Assembly: GCA_027494115.1 (NCBI GenBank)
Contig: JAOSJL010000001.1
Location: forward strand, 2,725,937-2,789,936
From: Acidimicrobiia bacterium
GTDB lineage: Bacteria > Actinomycetota > Acidimicrobiia > IMCC26256 > JAOSJL01
DNA length: 64,000 nucleotides
Reading direction: 5' to 3'
Under the pieces are notes generated by a model that saw only the letters and a list, made by a program, of their open reading frames with translations, was not told the origin of the DNA and searched no databases. Made by a program: the position numbers and the translations under genes. Within the stretch, counting starts at the first letter, position 1, and every line of letters starts with the position of its first letter. Shown piece after piece: positions 26,575-36,805 of the stretch.

Positions 26575-28222
26575 TCAGCGTTCGAGCTCGACACCCGCCT
26601 TTTCGCGGTCCCAGGTCGCTTCGGTGACCCCTTCGTCACGCAATGCGTACTTCAGGACCCTGCCCACCGGGTTCCGAGGCAGTTCGGAGCGGAACTCCAC
26701 GTAGCGTGGTACCGCGAAATAGGGCAGGCGCTGCGCGCTCCACCGGCAGAGTGCCTCTTCGTCGAGGTCGGCGTCTTCCTCCAGAACGGCCGTCACCTTG
26801 ACGTCGTCCTCGCCGAGATCGCTCGCAACGGCGTGGACCGCCACGTCACGGAGTGACTCGTGTCCGAGAAACGTCTTTTCCAACTCGAAACTCGAGATGT
26901 TCTCGCCGCGCCGGCGGAGATAGTCCTTCTTGCGGTCCACGAAGAACAGGTTGGTCTCGTCGTCGATGCGGCACAGGTCACCGGTGTGGAACCAGAGATT
27001 CGAGGTGACCGATGTCCAGGCCTCGGGGCGACGCCAATAGCCGGCGAACATCGAATGAGGGAGCCGAGGTCGGGCGACGAGTTCCCCCACCTCGCCGGGC
27101 GCGACGTCGTTGTCACCGTCATCGACGATCCTGACGTCGAAGTCGTCGGTGTTGACCTTCCCGGCGGCTCCCGGTGCGTTGGTCTCGCCCGCCGGAAGCA
27201 CGGCCAGAAGGGAGGCCTCCGTGAGGCCGAAGCCTGCGGAGAACGTGTCCGTGCCGATCTCCTCCCGCCAGTACCTGTCGGTCTCCGGGGCCAGCGGTGC
27301 CGCGGCCACGAGACGAACCGAGTGCCCGACAGCGTCGTCGGGCCCGGTCGCCGTCTGGACCATGAGAGCCACCGGTCCGAGCAGTGAGAGGATCGTCGCG
27401 TTGGTGCGACGCACCTCCTCCCAGAACCCCGATACCGAAAACCGACGGGCGATCGCCGCCGAACCCCCGACGATCAGTGTTCCGACCACACAGATCGCGA
27501 TGGCGTTGAAGTGGAACAGCGGGAGCGGCGTCCACACGACGTCGTCGCTGCGTCGCTTCCAGGCACGGGCGACCTGGTCGCCGAGGCCCACGACGTAGTT
27601 GTGCGGCAACATGCAGCCCTTCGACGGACCGGTCGTTCCGGCCGTGTAGACGAGACAGGCCAGATCCGAGGGCCGAACGTCGACACCCCCGAGGTGGATC
27701 GTCGGAAGCCGCACCCAGAGCGGCGACCCAGTCGTGAACAGCGATCCCGCCGAGGTCAGCCGCGGCGTCAGGGATCCCGTCAGGAGCGCTGTCAGAAGCT
27801 CCGTTGCCCGACGGGTCAGCCACAACGAAGGCGGCGGAGAGGTCGGGGAGGTCTCCGGACCCCAGGTCGGCCAGCCGGTCGGCCCGCTCTGACGCGACCA
27901 CCATCACGGCCGCGCCCGAGTCGGTGAGCTGGTGGCGCAGGTATTCGCCCTTGTAGGCAGTGTTGACCGGAACAGCGATCGCTCCGAGCTTCAGCGTGGC
28001 GAAGAACGTGACGACCTGTTCGGGCACGTTGTCGAGCAGGCTCGCCACCCGGTCTCCCGCGCCCACACCGAGATCAGCCAGTGCGTGGGAGCATCGGTTG
28101 CTCAGCCGGTCGATGTCACTCGCCGAGAACACCTCGCCTGCGAAGTCGAGGTACGGACCGTCGGGATCGTTCTCGAGACGCGCCCGCAGTGCGTCGAGCA
28201 CGGTGGTCGGCTCGTGCGGCAT
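26575..28222 (-). CDS. AMP-dependent acyl-CoA synthetase/ligase, frameshifted
   Basis: The N-terminal part (MPHEPTTVLDALRARLENDP, LDNVPEQVVTFFATLKLGA) and the rest are in frames one base apart. Removing one C from the C5 run at 27686-27690 joins them as DDPPRGVDVRPSDLACLVY in a 548-aa enzyme. Motifs: YTAGTTGPSKG (P-loop), GFGLTEA, HTGDLC, RKKDYLRRRGENIS and the C-terminal Lys region GRVLKYALRDE. The family makes acyl-AMP and then acyl-CoA from a carboxylate; CaiC-like ligases are close in motif. It lies downstream of two ACAD genes on the same strand and probably activates their substrate. Confidence 0.85.
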
Positions 28223-28270
28223 TCGACGATGCTAGAGCAGAGCGACCGACGACAGGTTTGCGAAAGCGAT

Positions 28271-29251
28271 CTACGCGAGAGGGAACGACGAGAGACACGC
28301 TGCCACTGCGTCGGCGTGCTCATCGGCGGATCCGAAGACGGTATCGAGCACCCACGCTCTCTTCAGGTAGAGGTGGACGTCGACCTCCCAGGTGAAACCC
28401 ATCCCGCCGTGGACCTGCAAGGCGGTGCGGGCGTTGGCGATCGCCGCCTCGCCCGCCAGGTGCTTGGACCCCGCGACGGCGCGCCTCACGTCGCCCAGCT
28501 CCGGATCATCGACATGAAGCGCCGCGGCGTGCACCGATGCGCGGGCCATCTCCACACGCACGGCCGCGTCGGCAAGTAGGTGCTTGATCGACTGGAACGA
28601 CCCGATGGGACGGTCGAACTGCTCTCGTTCCAGCGCGTAGACGACGCCGGAGGCAGCCATCGCCCTGGCCATTCCGACGAGGTAGGCCGCGCACAGGACA
28701 GCGCCGTCACGACGAGCCCGCGCAGGCGCGAGGGCGAGTGGGTCACCCTCGGGGAGCGCTTCGACGAGAGAAACCGGGGTGAGTGGGTCGAGAGGTCGCG
28801 CAAGCGGCTCTGCGGTGACATCGCCGGGTTCGAGACGCGCGACCCGTTCGCTGCCGACCCGCGCGAGCGCGTCGATTCCGCCGAGGTGCTCGATGACCAC
28901 CCGATCTCCCACCTGCGCCGACACTCCTCCCACGACGGTTGAGCCGTCGGCCGCGCCGCCAACGACACCCGCACACACCTCACTCCACACGAGAGGACCG
29001 GGGACGAGCGCGGCACCGAGTTCCTCGAAGACGACGGCGGCGTCGACGAGCCCGAGATCGAGTCCTCCGTCGGCTTCCGGGAGGCGAAGCGCGAAGACGC
29101 CGGCCTCACCGAGTTCGCGCCAGCGTTCACGGTCGACGGCACCCGGAAGGTTTTCGCACGCGCGGACGCGTTCGATGCCGAATCGTCCGGCGAGGAGTTC
29201 TGCGATGCCGTCGCGGAGTGCCTCCTGGTCGGCGCTCAACTCGAAGTCCAC
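28271..29251 (-). CDS. Acyl-CoA dehydrogenase, short subunit of a probable heteromeric pair
   Basis: The 326-aa product starts at GTG 29249-29251 (DFELSADQEALRDGIAELLA) and has REQFDRPIGSFQSIKHLLAD and VHGGMGFTWEVDVHLYLKRA, the C-terminal helical core of ACADs. It is about 60 residues shorter than typical ACADs and follows a 394-aa ACAD gene by 25 bases. This short-plus-long pairing is that of alpha2beta2 ACADs such as FadE28-FadE29 of mycobacterial steroid side-chain breakdown. The acyl-CoA substrate is inferred to be bulky. Confidence 0.85.
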   Translation of the reverse strand: MDFELSADQEALRDGIAELLAGRFGIERVRACENLPGAVDRERWRELGEAGVFALRLPEADGGLDLGLVDAAVVFEELGAALVPGPLVWSEVCAGVVGGAADGSTVVGGVSAQVGDRVVIEHLGGIDALARVGSERVARLEPGDVTAEPLARPLDPLTPVSLVEALPEGDPLALAPARARRDGAVLCAAYLVGMARAMAASGVVYALEREQFDRPIGSFQSIKHLLADAAVRVEMARASVHAAALHVDDPELGDVRRAVAGSKHLAGEAAIANARTALQVHGGMGFTWEVDVHLYLKRAWVLDTVFGSADEHADAVAACLSSFPLA

Positions 29252-29276
29252 GTCGGGGCCCTTCGTCGAGTGTGTG

Positions 29277-30461
29277 TCACTTGCGTGGAAGGCCGAGCAC
29301 GCGCTCGGCGATGATGTTGCGCTGAATCTGTGATGTTCCCGCTGCGATCGTGAGAGCCAGCGTGCGGAGCCGCTCCTCGAGCAGCTCGTCGGCCCCGCTG
29401 AGGAGGTCGTCGCTGAACGCGAGAGCCGCACGGTCGAGCACCCGCAGCGACAGCTCTCCGAGACGCTGTCGCGCCTCGCTGTAGGCGAGCTTGATCATCA
29501 TCGACCCCGGACCGGGCGACCCGGTCCGCTCGGCCTGTGAGACATTGCGCTTGGTCAGTGCCCACAGAGCGTCGAGTTCCGCGACGATGTGTCCGAGTTC
29601 GCGACGCACGGTGGCGTCGTCCCACGCGGAGCCCTCCATGCGTGGCGCACGCCGTGCGAGCACCGCGAGTTCGTTCGCGAGCCGACGGGCGTCGACGAGT
29701 TCGCTGACGAAGGCCGTCCCGCGCTCGAAGGAGAAGGTGACCTGCGTGATCCGCCAGCCATCGTTCTCGTCACCGACGCGGTTCGCCACGGGAACCCGGA
29801 CGTCGCCGAGGAAGACCTCGGCGAACTCCGAGGAACCGGCGACCGTGTCGATCGGGCGGATCTCGATGCCGGGAGAGTCCATGGGGAGGATGAGCCAGGT
29901 GATCCCCGCCTGCTTCTTCGCTTCGGGGTCGGTACGCACGAGCAGTTCACAGAAGTCGGCGACCTGGGCGAAGCTGCACCAGATCTTCTGTCCGTTCACG
30001 ACGTACTCGTCGCCGTCGCGGACGGCCTTCGTACGCAACGATGCGAGGTCTGATCCCGCTGTCGGCTCGGAGAACCCCTGGCACCAGACCTCGTCACCAC
30101 GCAGGATCGACGGCAGATACCGTTCCTGTTGCTCCTCGGAGGCCTCGGCGATCAGCGTGGGCCCGGCGTGGAGCGTCCCCACGAAGTTCACACCCACGTA
30201 CGGAGCACGGGCGCGGGTGGTTTCCTCGAGGAAGATCAACTGCTCCGACGGCGACGCCGCCCGGCCGCCCACACGTTCGGGCCAGTTGAGCCCCGCGTAG
30301 CCGGCGTCGTGGAGCCGACGTTGCCAGTCGGTGTCGTAGCGGCGGCGCTCTGCCCAGTCGTCCCTAGCCGGCGGCGCGGGAAGGTCCTGAAGTGTCGATT
30401 CGAGCCATGAGCGCAGCTCGGCGCGAAACGCCTCGTCAGCGTCGGTGTACCGCAGGTCCAT
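29277..30461 (-). CDS. Acyl-CoA dehydrogenase, long subunit of a probable heteromeric pair
   Basis: The 394-aa product (DLRYTDADEAFRAELRSWLE) shows GFSEPTAGSDLASLRTKAVR, VNGQKIWCSFAQ and the C-terminal AAGTSQIQRNIIAERVLGLP, so it has the full FAD and acyl-CoA binding set. It is the first gene of a three-gene run (ACAD, ACAD, ligase) on the minus strand. It should oxidise an acyl-CoA at C2-C3 and pass electrons to ETF. Start is ATG 30459-30461. The 78-base spacer upstream holds no obvious regulator site. Confidence 0.88.
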   Translation of the reverse strand: MDLRYTDADEAFRAELRSWLESTLQDLPAPPARDDWAERRRYDTDWQRRLHDAGYAGLNWPERVGGRAASPSEQLIFLEETTRARAPYVGVNFVGTLHAGPTLIAEASEEQQERYLPSILRGDEVWCQGFSEPTAGSDLASLRTKAVRDGDEYVVNGQKIWCSFAQVADFCELLVRTDPEAKKQAGITWLILPMDSPGIEIRPIDTVAGSSEFAEVFLGDVRVPVANRVGDENDGWRITQVTFSFERGTAFVSELVDARRLANELAVLARRAPRMEGSAWDDATVRRELGHIVAELDALWALTKRNVSQAERTGSPGPGSMMIKLAYSEARQRLGELSLRVLDRAALAFSDDLLSGADELLEERLRTLALTIAAGTSQIQRNIIAERVLGLPRK

Positions 30462-30539
30462 CGGCGCCGCACACTACTTGTTCCCATTTCCTCGCCTCGG
30501 GTGGCGCGGGATATCCGCGCCGCTGACCCTCTGCTCGGG

Positions 30540-32047
30540 TCAAGGGTCGCAGGTGGTTCCGTCATCGGGAACGGTCAGGGTGATCAGGTAGTCGTCGACG
30601 AGATCGTCGATGCATTCGTGACCGTCGCCGTAAGCCAGATGGCCCCGTGCGTCGAGGCGCAGCAGCACCCCTGAGTCCAGCTGGTCGGCGAGCGACTCAG
30701 CCCACTGGGGAGGCGTGGCCGGATCACCTCTCGTGCCGATCACCAGGATGGGCGGTGCTCCGGTGGCCCGGACGGGCCCGTCACGTCCGACCGGGTCGGC
30801 GGGCCAGTAGACACACGCGTAGCCGAGGTTCACACCGGACTCGCCGAACCGGGGTGCCGCCTCACCGACGGTCTCGGCCAGGGCGTCGTGCTCCTCGGCC
30901 GAGAGCCGATCCGAACCGTCGACGCACCCGATGCCGAGGAACGAGGCCTGCGCGCCGTCGAAGTTCCCGGCCGGATCCCGTCCCACGTAGAGGTCGAAGA
31001 GCGCGAGCAGCGGATCGGCGTCTCCGTCCTCGGCCGCGGCCAGCGCGTCGGCGAGCACCGTGAACCCCTGTCGACCGTCGTAGAGCGACGTCACGACCGC
31101 AATATCGGCCTCACCGGGTCCCAGTACACGCCCGTCGGACCCCTCGATCCCCTCGTCGTCGATACGCTGCATCAACGCGTCGTACGCGGCCTCCGGATCG
31201 CCGTCGGAATGGAACCGGCAGGAACGCTCGGATGCGCAGGTGTCGAGGAACTCCTCGAACTGGGTCTCGAAGCCGAGCGACTGCTCGATGGCACTCTCTT
31301 CGTCGCTCAACGTGGGGTCGACAGCTCCGTCGAGTACGAAGGCGCGCACGTTCTCGGGATACAGCTCGGCGTAGAGAGCACCGAGATAGGTTCCGTACGA
31401 AAAGCCGAGGTACGTGAGCTTCTCCTCGCCGAGCGCCTCTCGGATCAGATCCATGTCGCGAGCGGTGTTTTCCGTACTGATGTGCGCCAAGAGCTCGCCG
31501 CTTTGCTCTTCGCACGATTCGGCATAGTCGCGCGCTGCGGTACGCAGCTCTTCGAGCTCTTCGGTGTCGTCTGGCGTCGTATCGACGGCGAAGAACGAAT
31601 CGAGGTCGTCGTCGCACTCGACGGCAGCGCTCTGCCCCACGCCGCGGGGGTCGAATCCCACGACGTCGAAGCGGTCGAGGATGTCGCTTCCGAAGATTGC
31701 CGGTGCCTGTTCCGCCAGCTCGACGCCCGACGCGCCCGGCCCTCCCGGGTTCACGACGAGGGACCCGATGCGGCGACCGGGATCACCCGCCTGAAGGCGT
31801 ATCAGCCCCAGCGAGATCATTTCCCCGTCGGGATCCAGATGATCGAGTGGCACGGAGAGCTCACCGCACTCGAAGCCTCCGCCACAGTCCTCCCACTCGA
31901 TGGACCCTGAGTCCGGTGTGGTTTCCGGCGAAGAACTCGACGTCACACCCTCGCGAGGGAGGTCGGAGGCGTCGGGAAGATCGGAACCGCTCCCGCACGC
32001 AGCCAGAAGAATCCGCCCGCGATCAGGGAGCCCAGGAGACGGCGCAT
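30540..32047 (-). CDS. TAP-type alpha/beta hydrolase lipoprotein (tripeptidyl-aminopeptidase-like), frameshifted in the signal peptide
   Basis: ATG 32045-32047 opens a signal peptide (MRRLLGSLIAGG) that runs out of frame just before its lipobox. Adding one base around 32012-32018 gives MRRLLGSLIAGGILLAACGS, a textbook lipoprotein signal, and a 502-aa protein. The mature enzyme has NPGGPGASG (oxyanion region), GFDPRGVGQS, the nucleophile elbow GFSYGTYLGALYAELYP, the acid in IGTRGDPATPP and His in ARGHLAYGDGHEC, which is the layout of SlpD/SlpE-like and tripeptidyl aminopeptidases with a TAP-like C-terminus. It probably trims peptides outside the membrane. Confidence 0.87.
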
Positions 32048-32122
32048 CCCAGAAGCGTAGGTGCAGCCGACGACCACCTACAGTCAGGACAGGAAGACAA
32101 CGAGGAGCTCCCGGGAGGCACG

Positions 32123-32491
32123 ATGACGAACCAGGAACCGAGCTGGGGTACGCCGCCACCGCCCGGCAGCCCGCACCAACCGGCTCCGCCACCGCCTGCG
32201 GGCTATCCCGTGCAGACGCCGAGGGTCAACGGGCTCGCCATCGCGGGCATGGTGCTCGGCATCGTCTGGCTCTACTGGATCGGATCCGTCCTCGCCCTGG
32301 TGTTCGGCTTCATCGCCAAGCGCCAGATCGACGAATCCGGCGGTTGGCAGACCGGGCGGGGAATGGCGATCGCCGCCATCGTGCTCGGGTTCGTCGGCGT
32401 GGGATTCTTCGTTCTGTGGATCGTGGTGCTCATCGCCGTCGTCTCGACGGACGACCCGTACTCACTCGGTTCTCTGCTGAGCCCGATCTGA
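32123..32491 (+). CDS. Pro-rich DUF4190-like membrane protein
   Basis: The 122-aa product has a Pro-rich head (WGTPPPPGSPHQPAPPPPAG) and two membrane helices around GLAIAGMVLGIVWLYWIG and AIVLGFVGVGFFVLWIVVLI, with FGFIAKRQIDESGG between them, the usual DUF4190 layout. GGGAGG stands eight bases before ATG 32123. The function of the family is unknown. It converges on the next SDR gene, with four bases between the stops. Confidence 0.78.
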   Translation: MTNQEPSWGTPPPPGSPHQPAPPPPAGYPVQTPRVNGLAIAGMVLGIVWLYWIGSVLALVFGFIAKRQIDESGGWQTGRGMAIAAIVLGFVGVGFFVLWIVVLIAVVSTDDPYSLGSLLSPI

Positions 32492-32495
32492 GCGA

Positions 32496-33257
32496 TCAGG
32501 GGCCCTCCGGGCGGATGAGAGCGTCGGTCCCGCCGTCGACGAAGAGGGTTGCCCCGTGGACGTAGCGCGCACCGTCGGAGAGAAGCCAGGCGATGACATC
32601 GGCGACCTCGGGGGGTGTGCCGCGCCGACCGAGGGGAATGGGCACGTCCTCGGCAGCCGGTCCGTAGAGGGGATCCTCGAGAGTCTGGTCCAGCAACGGC
32701 GATGCGAAGATGCCCGGCGCCACAGCATTGAGGCGAACGCCTCGCGCGCCGAACGTTTCGGCACGAGCCCGAATCGCCCGGGCGACGGCGAGCTTGGATG
32801 TGGCGTACACGGTGTGGCCGATGAGCTCGGCTGCCCGGGCCCGCGCGGCGGTCTCGTCGTCGGCGAGGCAGAGCGCCACGAGACCGTCGTCCACTGTCGG
32901 GTCGAGACTGATGCTGTTGGACGAGACCGCGACGACCGCGCTCTGTTCGCCTGCGGCCAGGTCGTCGGCCAGGGCGTCGAGGAGATGCACGATTCCGAAG
33001 TAGTTCACAGCGGCCAGGACGCCCAGATCGGGCGTCGTCGGTCCGAGGCCGGCGGCGCAGACCAACCGGTCGATGGGCCCGGCAGCGGCCTCTCGGACCA
33101 TCCGGACGGCGTCCTGTCGACTGTCACTGTCGGACAGATCGGCCACGACGTCGGCGTCCTTCACGTCCACCCCGATGACCCGGTGGTCGGGCTCCAGCAC
33201 CTCGCGCACGGCGCGGCCCAGTCCCCCTGCTGATCCGGTGACGACAGCAACTCCCAT
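32496..33257 (-). CDS. Short-chain dehydrogenase/reductase
   Basis: The 253-aa product has TGSAGGLG at residues 7-14, CAAGLG in place of the usual NNAG, Ser in VSSNSIS, catalytic YATSK near residue 150 and the end motif LFVDGGTDALI. It is likely an NAD(P)-dependent alcohol dehydrogenase, with homology to 3-alpha-hydroxysteroid-type SDRs in its VSSNSISLDP segment. It lies 15 bases downstream of the cyclase gene on the same strand. The substrate is unknown. Confidence 0.85.
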   Translation of the reverse strand: MGVAVVTGSAGGLGRAVREVLEPDHRVIGVDVKDADVVADLSDSDSRQDAVRMVREAAAGPIDRLVCAAGLGPTTPDLGVLAAVNYFGIVHLLDALADDLAAGEQSAVVAVSSNSISLDPTVDDGLVALCLADDETAARARAAELIGHTVYATSKLAVARAIRARAETFGARGVRLNAVAPGIFASPLLDQTLEDPLYGPAAEDVPIPLGRRGTPPEVADVIAWLLSDGARYVHGATLFVDGGTDALIRPEGP

Positions 33258-33272
33258 CTATCTCCTCCCCAT

Positions 33273-34258
33273 CTACTTCACCGCCGTGGGTGCCACGGGG
33301 GCACCCGCAGCGCCGGTGACCGGCAACGGCGACGCGCTCAGCAGGACGTCGTACTGACCGTCGGCCGCGCAGTCCTGCGCGAGTGCCTCCAGATACCAGA
33401 GCTGTCCCTGGACCAGCCCCACGTCCCGTAGGTCGATCATGTGGACGGGAAGCAGCACTTCGGGATCCTCGCAGGGCCACACCTCGAACACAAATGTGTC
33501 GGTCGCCACGGCGGCGACGTCGTGGCGGGCGAACCACTCGACGGCCCGGACGGAGATCCCCGCCGTGTCGGTGCGGTACCGGTCGTCGGGATCGTGGCGT
33601 GAGAGGCGCGGCGCATGGCCCGGACCGTCGGATCCCACGGACGATTCGGTGTCATCGCGCAGCATCTGTGGCTGACCGGTCCGCACGAGCAGGATGTCGC
33701 CGGCCTCGATCTCCACACCCGAGAGCGTGAGTGCGTCGTCGAGGTCGGTGTCGGTGATCGGGTATCCGCCGGGCAGACGATCGACGCCGTGGACCCGCGC
33801 CACGTCGAGCAGGATTCCCCGGGAGACCACCGACCCGAGATGCTCGGCGCCCAGACGAGTCGCACCGGCGTCGGTCACGACGTCCATGGGTGTGTCGTTG
33901 TAGAGGCGGGCGTCGTAGCCCACGTGGCATAGCGCGTCCCAGTGTGTGGACGCCTGGGTCCCGAGCCGCAACACCTCGTCGGTGGTCGTGAAGTCGCCCG
34001 GGTCACCCGTCACCGACACCCCGGCGGCCAGCACGTCGAGTTCGGGATTGACCCGCCCGGGCACACCGCCGGTCTGCGGGCCACCGGCGTGGAACTGCAT
34101 CGCGAGCGAGAACACCCTTCCGGTCCGGACGGCGCCCACCCCGCGGAGCACCGCAGCGGGTGTGATGAGGTTCAGGGTTCCGCGCTGGTCATCGGCACCC
34201 CACCGGCCCGCGTTCGAAACCCGCTCGGCCAGGCGCGGAGCTCCTCGGACAGCGGCAC
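33273..34258 (-). CDS. Cyclase family protein (kynurenine formamidase-like), frameshifted near the start
   Basis: The main frame carries WGADDQRGTLNLITP, the metal-site pair in GTQASTHWDALCHVGYDARL, GILLDVARVHGVDRLPGGYP and DILLVRTGQPQML, all typical of cyclase/dehydrase metallohydrolases. Its N-terminus has no start codon of its own. One frame over, a GTG at 34256-34258, nine bases after the ligase stop, gives PLSEELRA, and adding a base in GGCCAGG near 34231-34235 continues as LAERVSNAGRWGADD, the normal family start, for 328 aa. Members hydrolyse amides or lactones with a metal. It is co-transcribed with the ligase and SDR genes. Confidence 0.82.
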
Positions 34259-34266
34259 CGTGGTAC

Positions 34267-35820
34267 CTATCCGCCGGCGGCAGCGTAGGTCGCGCGCAGC
34301 TCGTGCTTGAGGACCTTGCCCGTCGGGTTTCGGGGCAGCGTGTCGACAACCTCGATCTGCTCCGGGACCTTCTGCACCATCAGCCCGGCGCCGGTGAGAA
34401 AGTCGAACAACTCCTTCAACGTCGGCACCTCGGCGCCTTCCGCCACGACGAGAACGGCGCATGCCCGTTCGCCGGACAACGGGTCGGGAAGGCCGATCAC
34501 GGCGGCGTCCGCGATGGCCGGGTGCTCGAAGAGCAGGTCTTCGACCTCCTTGGCGGAGATGTTCTCGCCCTTTCGGATGATGATGTCCTTCACGCGGCCC
34601 GTGATCGTGATGTAACCCTCGTCGTCCTGGTTGCCCAGGTCGCCGGTGCGAAAGTATCCCTGTTCGTCGAAGGCGTCGGCGTCGAGCGAGGAGTCGAGGT
34701 AGCCCCGGAACAGCTGGGGCCCACGGGCCCGGATCTCCCCTTCCAGACCGGCCGAGGCCTCGGCGCCCTCGAGCGTGACGAGGCGGACGTCGACACCGGG
34801 GGTGGGTCGGCCCTCGGTGGTGGCGAGTTTCTCGTCGGAGTCGCGGACCGACCCCATGGCCAGGATCGGGCACTCCGTGAGCCCGTAACCCGAGACGACC
34901 CCCACGCCGCCGAGTTCGGCTTTGACCTCGCCGTGGAGCTGCGGCGGCTTGGCAGCGCCGCCGCCCGGGAACGCACGCACGTTCGGGAACAACGGCGTGT
35001 CGGGTGCCTCTCGCTGCGCCGCCAGATAGGCCATGTGGAACGGTGTGCCGGCACCGGCGATCGTGACGCCCTCGCGCTGGAGCACGGGGATGGTCGTGGC
35101 GGGATTGAACGCCTCGATCACGATCTGTGGGAAGCCCACCATGAGCCCGGCGTCGAGCCATCCGATGCCACCGATGTGGGTGAACGGGAACACGAGGGCG
35201 TTGCGGTCATCGGGTGTGAGCTCGAGCGCCTTCACCATGGCGTAGGCCGAGTGCATGACGCTGCGATCGGTGTGCCGGGCACCCTTGGGATCGGCGGTCG
35301 TGCCCGAGGTGTAGAACACCCAACGTACGGGATCGTCGTCCCGGGAATCCCGGCCGACCGGCGGCCCCGGCAGCGCGCCCGGGTCGCCGTCGGGCAGGGT
35401 TCGGTCGGCGACGAGCACCTCGAGGTCGTCGACGTCGGCGGCGACGCCACGGCACATGCCTTCGAAGTCGAATCCCGCCCACTCTGACGGGCAGACGAGG
35501 AGGCGCGCGCCCGTCTGGCGCGTGATGAAGCCGACCTCCCGCTCCCGGTAGATCGGCAGCATCGGGTTCTGGACAGCCCCGAGGCGCGAGAGGCCCGCGA
35601 CCAGCACGGCAGACTCGATCCACGTCGGAAGGATCCAGGAGACCGCCGTGCCTTCTGCCACACCGTGCGCCTGCAGCCCCGCAGCGGCGCGCTCGGCCGC
35701 GTCGCGGTATTCGACGAACGTGACCGTGCGTTCGGCCTCGTCCACGGCGAAGACGCCATCGGGGGTGAGATCCGCGCGGCGTTCGATCAGTTCCCAGAGA
35801 GTACGGGCGTCGTCGATCAT
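34267..35820 (-). CDS. AMP-dependent acyl-CoA synthetase (cyclohexanecarboxylate/fatty acid-type ligase)
   Basis: The 517-aa product starts at ATG 35818-35820 with GAGGAGAA upstream; the frame stays open far beyond, but that sequence is shadow. Motifs: YTSGTTADPKGARH (P-loop), GYGLTECP, YFRTGDLGN, RVKDIIIRKGENISAKEVED and the C-terminal Lys in NPTGKVLKHELR. It activates a carboxylic acid to its CoA ester. Its neighbours downstream are a cyclase-type hydrolase and an SDR, upstream an SDR 68 bases away, which together suggest breakdown of a ring-derived or amide-containing acid. The exact acid is unknown. Confidence 0.88.
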   Translation of the reverse strand: MIDDARTLWELIERRADLTPDGVFAVDEAERTVTFVEYRDAAERAAAGLQAHGVAEGTAVSWILPTWIESAVLVAGLSRLGAVQNPMLPIYREREVGFITRQTGARLLVCPSEWAGFDFEGMCRGVAADVDDLEVLVADRTLPDGDPGALPGPPVGRDSRDDDPVRWVFYTSGTTADPKGARHTDRSVMHSAYAMVKALELTPDDRNALVFPFTHIGGIGWLDAGLMVGFPQIVIEAFNPATTIPVLQREGVTIAGAGTPFHMAYLAAQREAPDTPLFPNVRAFPGGGAAKPPQLHGEVKAELGGVGVVSGYGLTECPILAMGSVRDSDEKLATTEGRPTPGVDVRLVTLEGAEASAGLEGEIRARGPQLFRGYLDSSLDADAFDEQGYFRTGDLGNQDDEGYITITGRVKDIIIRKGENISAKEVEDLLFEHPAIADAAVIGLPDPLSGERACAVLVVAEGAEVPTLKELFDFLTGAGLMVQKVPEQIEVVDTLPRNPTGKVLKHELRATYAAAGG

Positions 35821-35888
35821 CGGATTCTCCTCGGACTCACGGTGCGCAGGCACGCCGGGGGTGACCGTTGTGCCGGCGGCGATTCCTG

Positions 35889-36662
35889 TCAAGCGGTGAT
35901 GCCGCCGTCGATCGACACGATCGAGCCGGACATGTAACGCGCGTCGTCGGAAGCCACGTAGGCGATGAGTGTGGCGACCTCCTCGGGTGTGGCGTTGCCG
36001 AAGGGACTCATCACGCGGGCGAACTCCTGCACGAACTGGTCGAGGTCGACACCCGCCGGAGGTTGGAATCCCGAATCCTCGGACATGACCATCGGTGTGT
36101 CCATCCCACCGGGGGCGACGCAGTTCACGCGGACTCCCCGGTCCTGGTACTCGATCGCCAGTGCACGCGTGAGGTTGACCACACCACCCTTCGACGCGCA
36201 GTAGGCAGCCGAGTACTTCTGGCCCATGAGACCCGCGTTCGAGGCGATGTTGATGATGGTGCCTCCCCCCTCGAGGAGATGAGGCAACGCGGCCTGGGCC
36301 ACGAGGAATGTCCCCGTGAGGTTGACGCCCAGGATCCGCGACCAGTCGTCGAATGTCACATCGACCGTGTGCTCGAACCGACCGATCCCCGCAACATTGA
36401 CGACGATCGTCGGGCGACCGAGAGTCGACACCGCGGTGGTGATGGCCGCCGCCACCGACGCGGGATCGCTGACATCGACGACCACGGCCTGACCTGTGCC
36501 ACCCGCTTCGGTGATCTCGCGTTGGGTCTTCTCCGCTGCGTCGGAGACGACGTCGAGGCACGCGACCTTCCCGCCCTCTGACGCCAGGAGCAGCGCGGTG
36601 GCCCGCCCCAGTCCCGACCCCGCGCCGGTCACGATCGCCACATCCCGCTCGAAACGTCTCAC
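35889..36662 (-). CDS. Short-chain dehydrogenase/reductase
   Basis: The 257-aa product has TGAGSGLG at 12-19, NVAGIG, Ser in NIASNAG, catalytic YCASK and the end motif SIVSIDGGITA, a classical FabG-like SDR. The frame is open further upstream; GTG 36660-36662 (RRFERDVAIVTGAG) gives the usual short N-terminus. It is the first gene of the SDR - ligase - cyclase - SDR run and is divergent from the (NETT)n protein. Confidence 0.87.
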   Translation of the reverse strand: MRRFERDVAIVTGAGSGLGRATALLLASEGGKVACLDVVSDAAEKTQREITEAGGTGQAVVVDVSDPASVAAAITTAVSTLGRPTIVVNVAGIGRFEHTVDVTFDDWSRILGVNLTGTFLVAQAALPHLLEGGGTIINIASNAGLMGQKYSAAYCASKGGVVNLTRALAIEYQDRGVRVNCVAPGGMDTPMVMSEDSGFQPPAGVDLDQFVQEFARVMSPFGNATPEEVATLIAYVASDDARYMSGSIVSIDGGITA

Positions 36663-36805
36663 AAGCCCTCTCGATCCGGTTCGTCCGCCGTGCCCGCCTG
36701 TCCGAGCGGCCGAATCTAACGCAGTGCCCCGATCCCGCTCCAAGGGCACGGCGAACGTGCCGGTGGGACGTGCTGGTAGAACATCGGCACCGACGGGGAG
36801 CGCCG

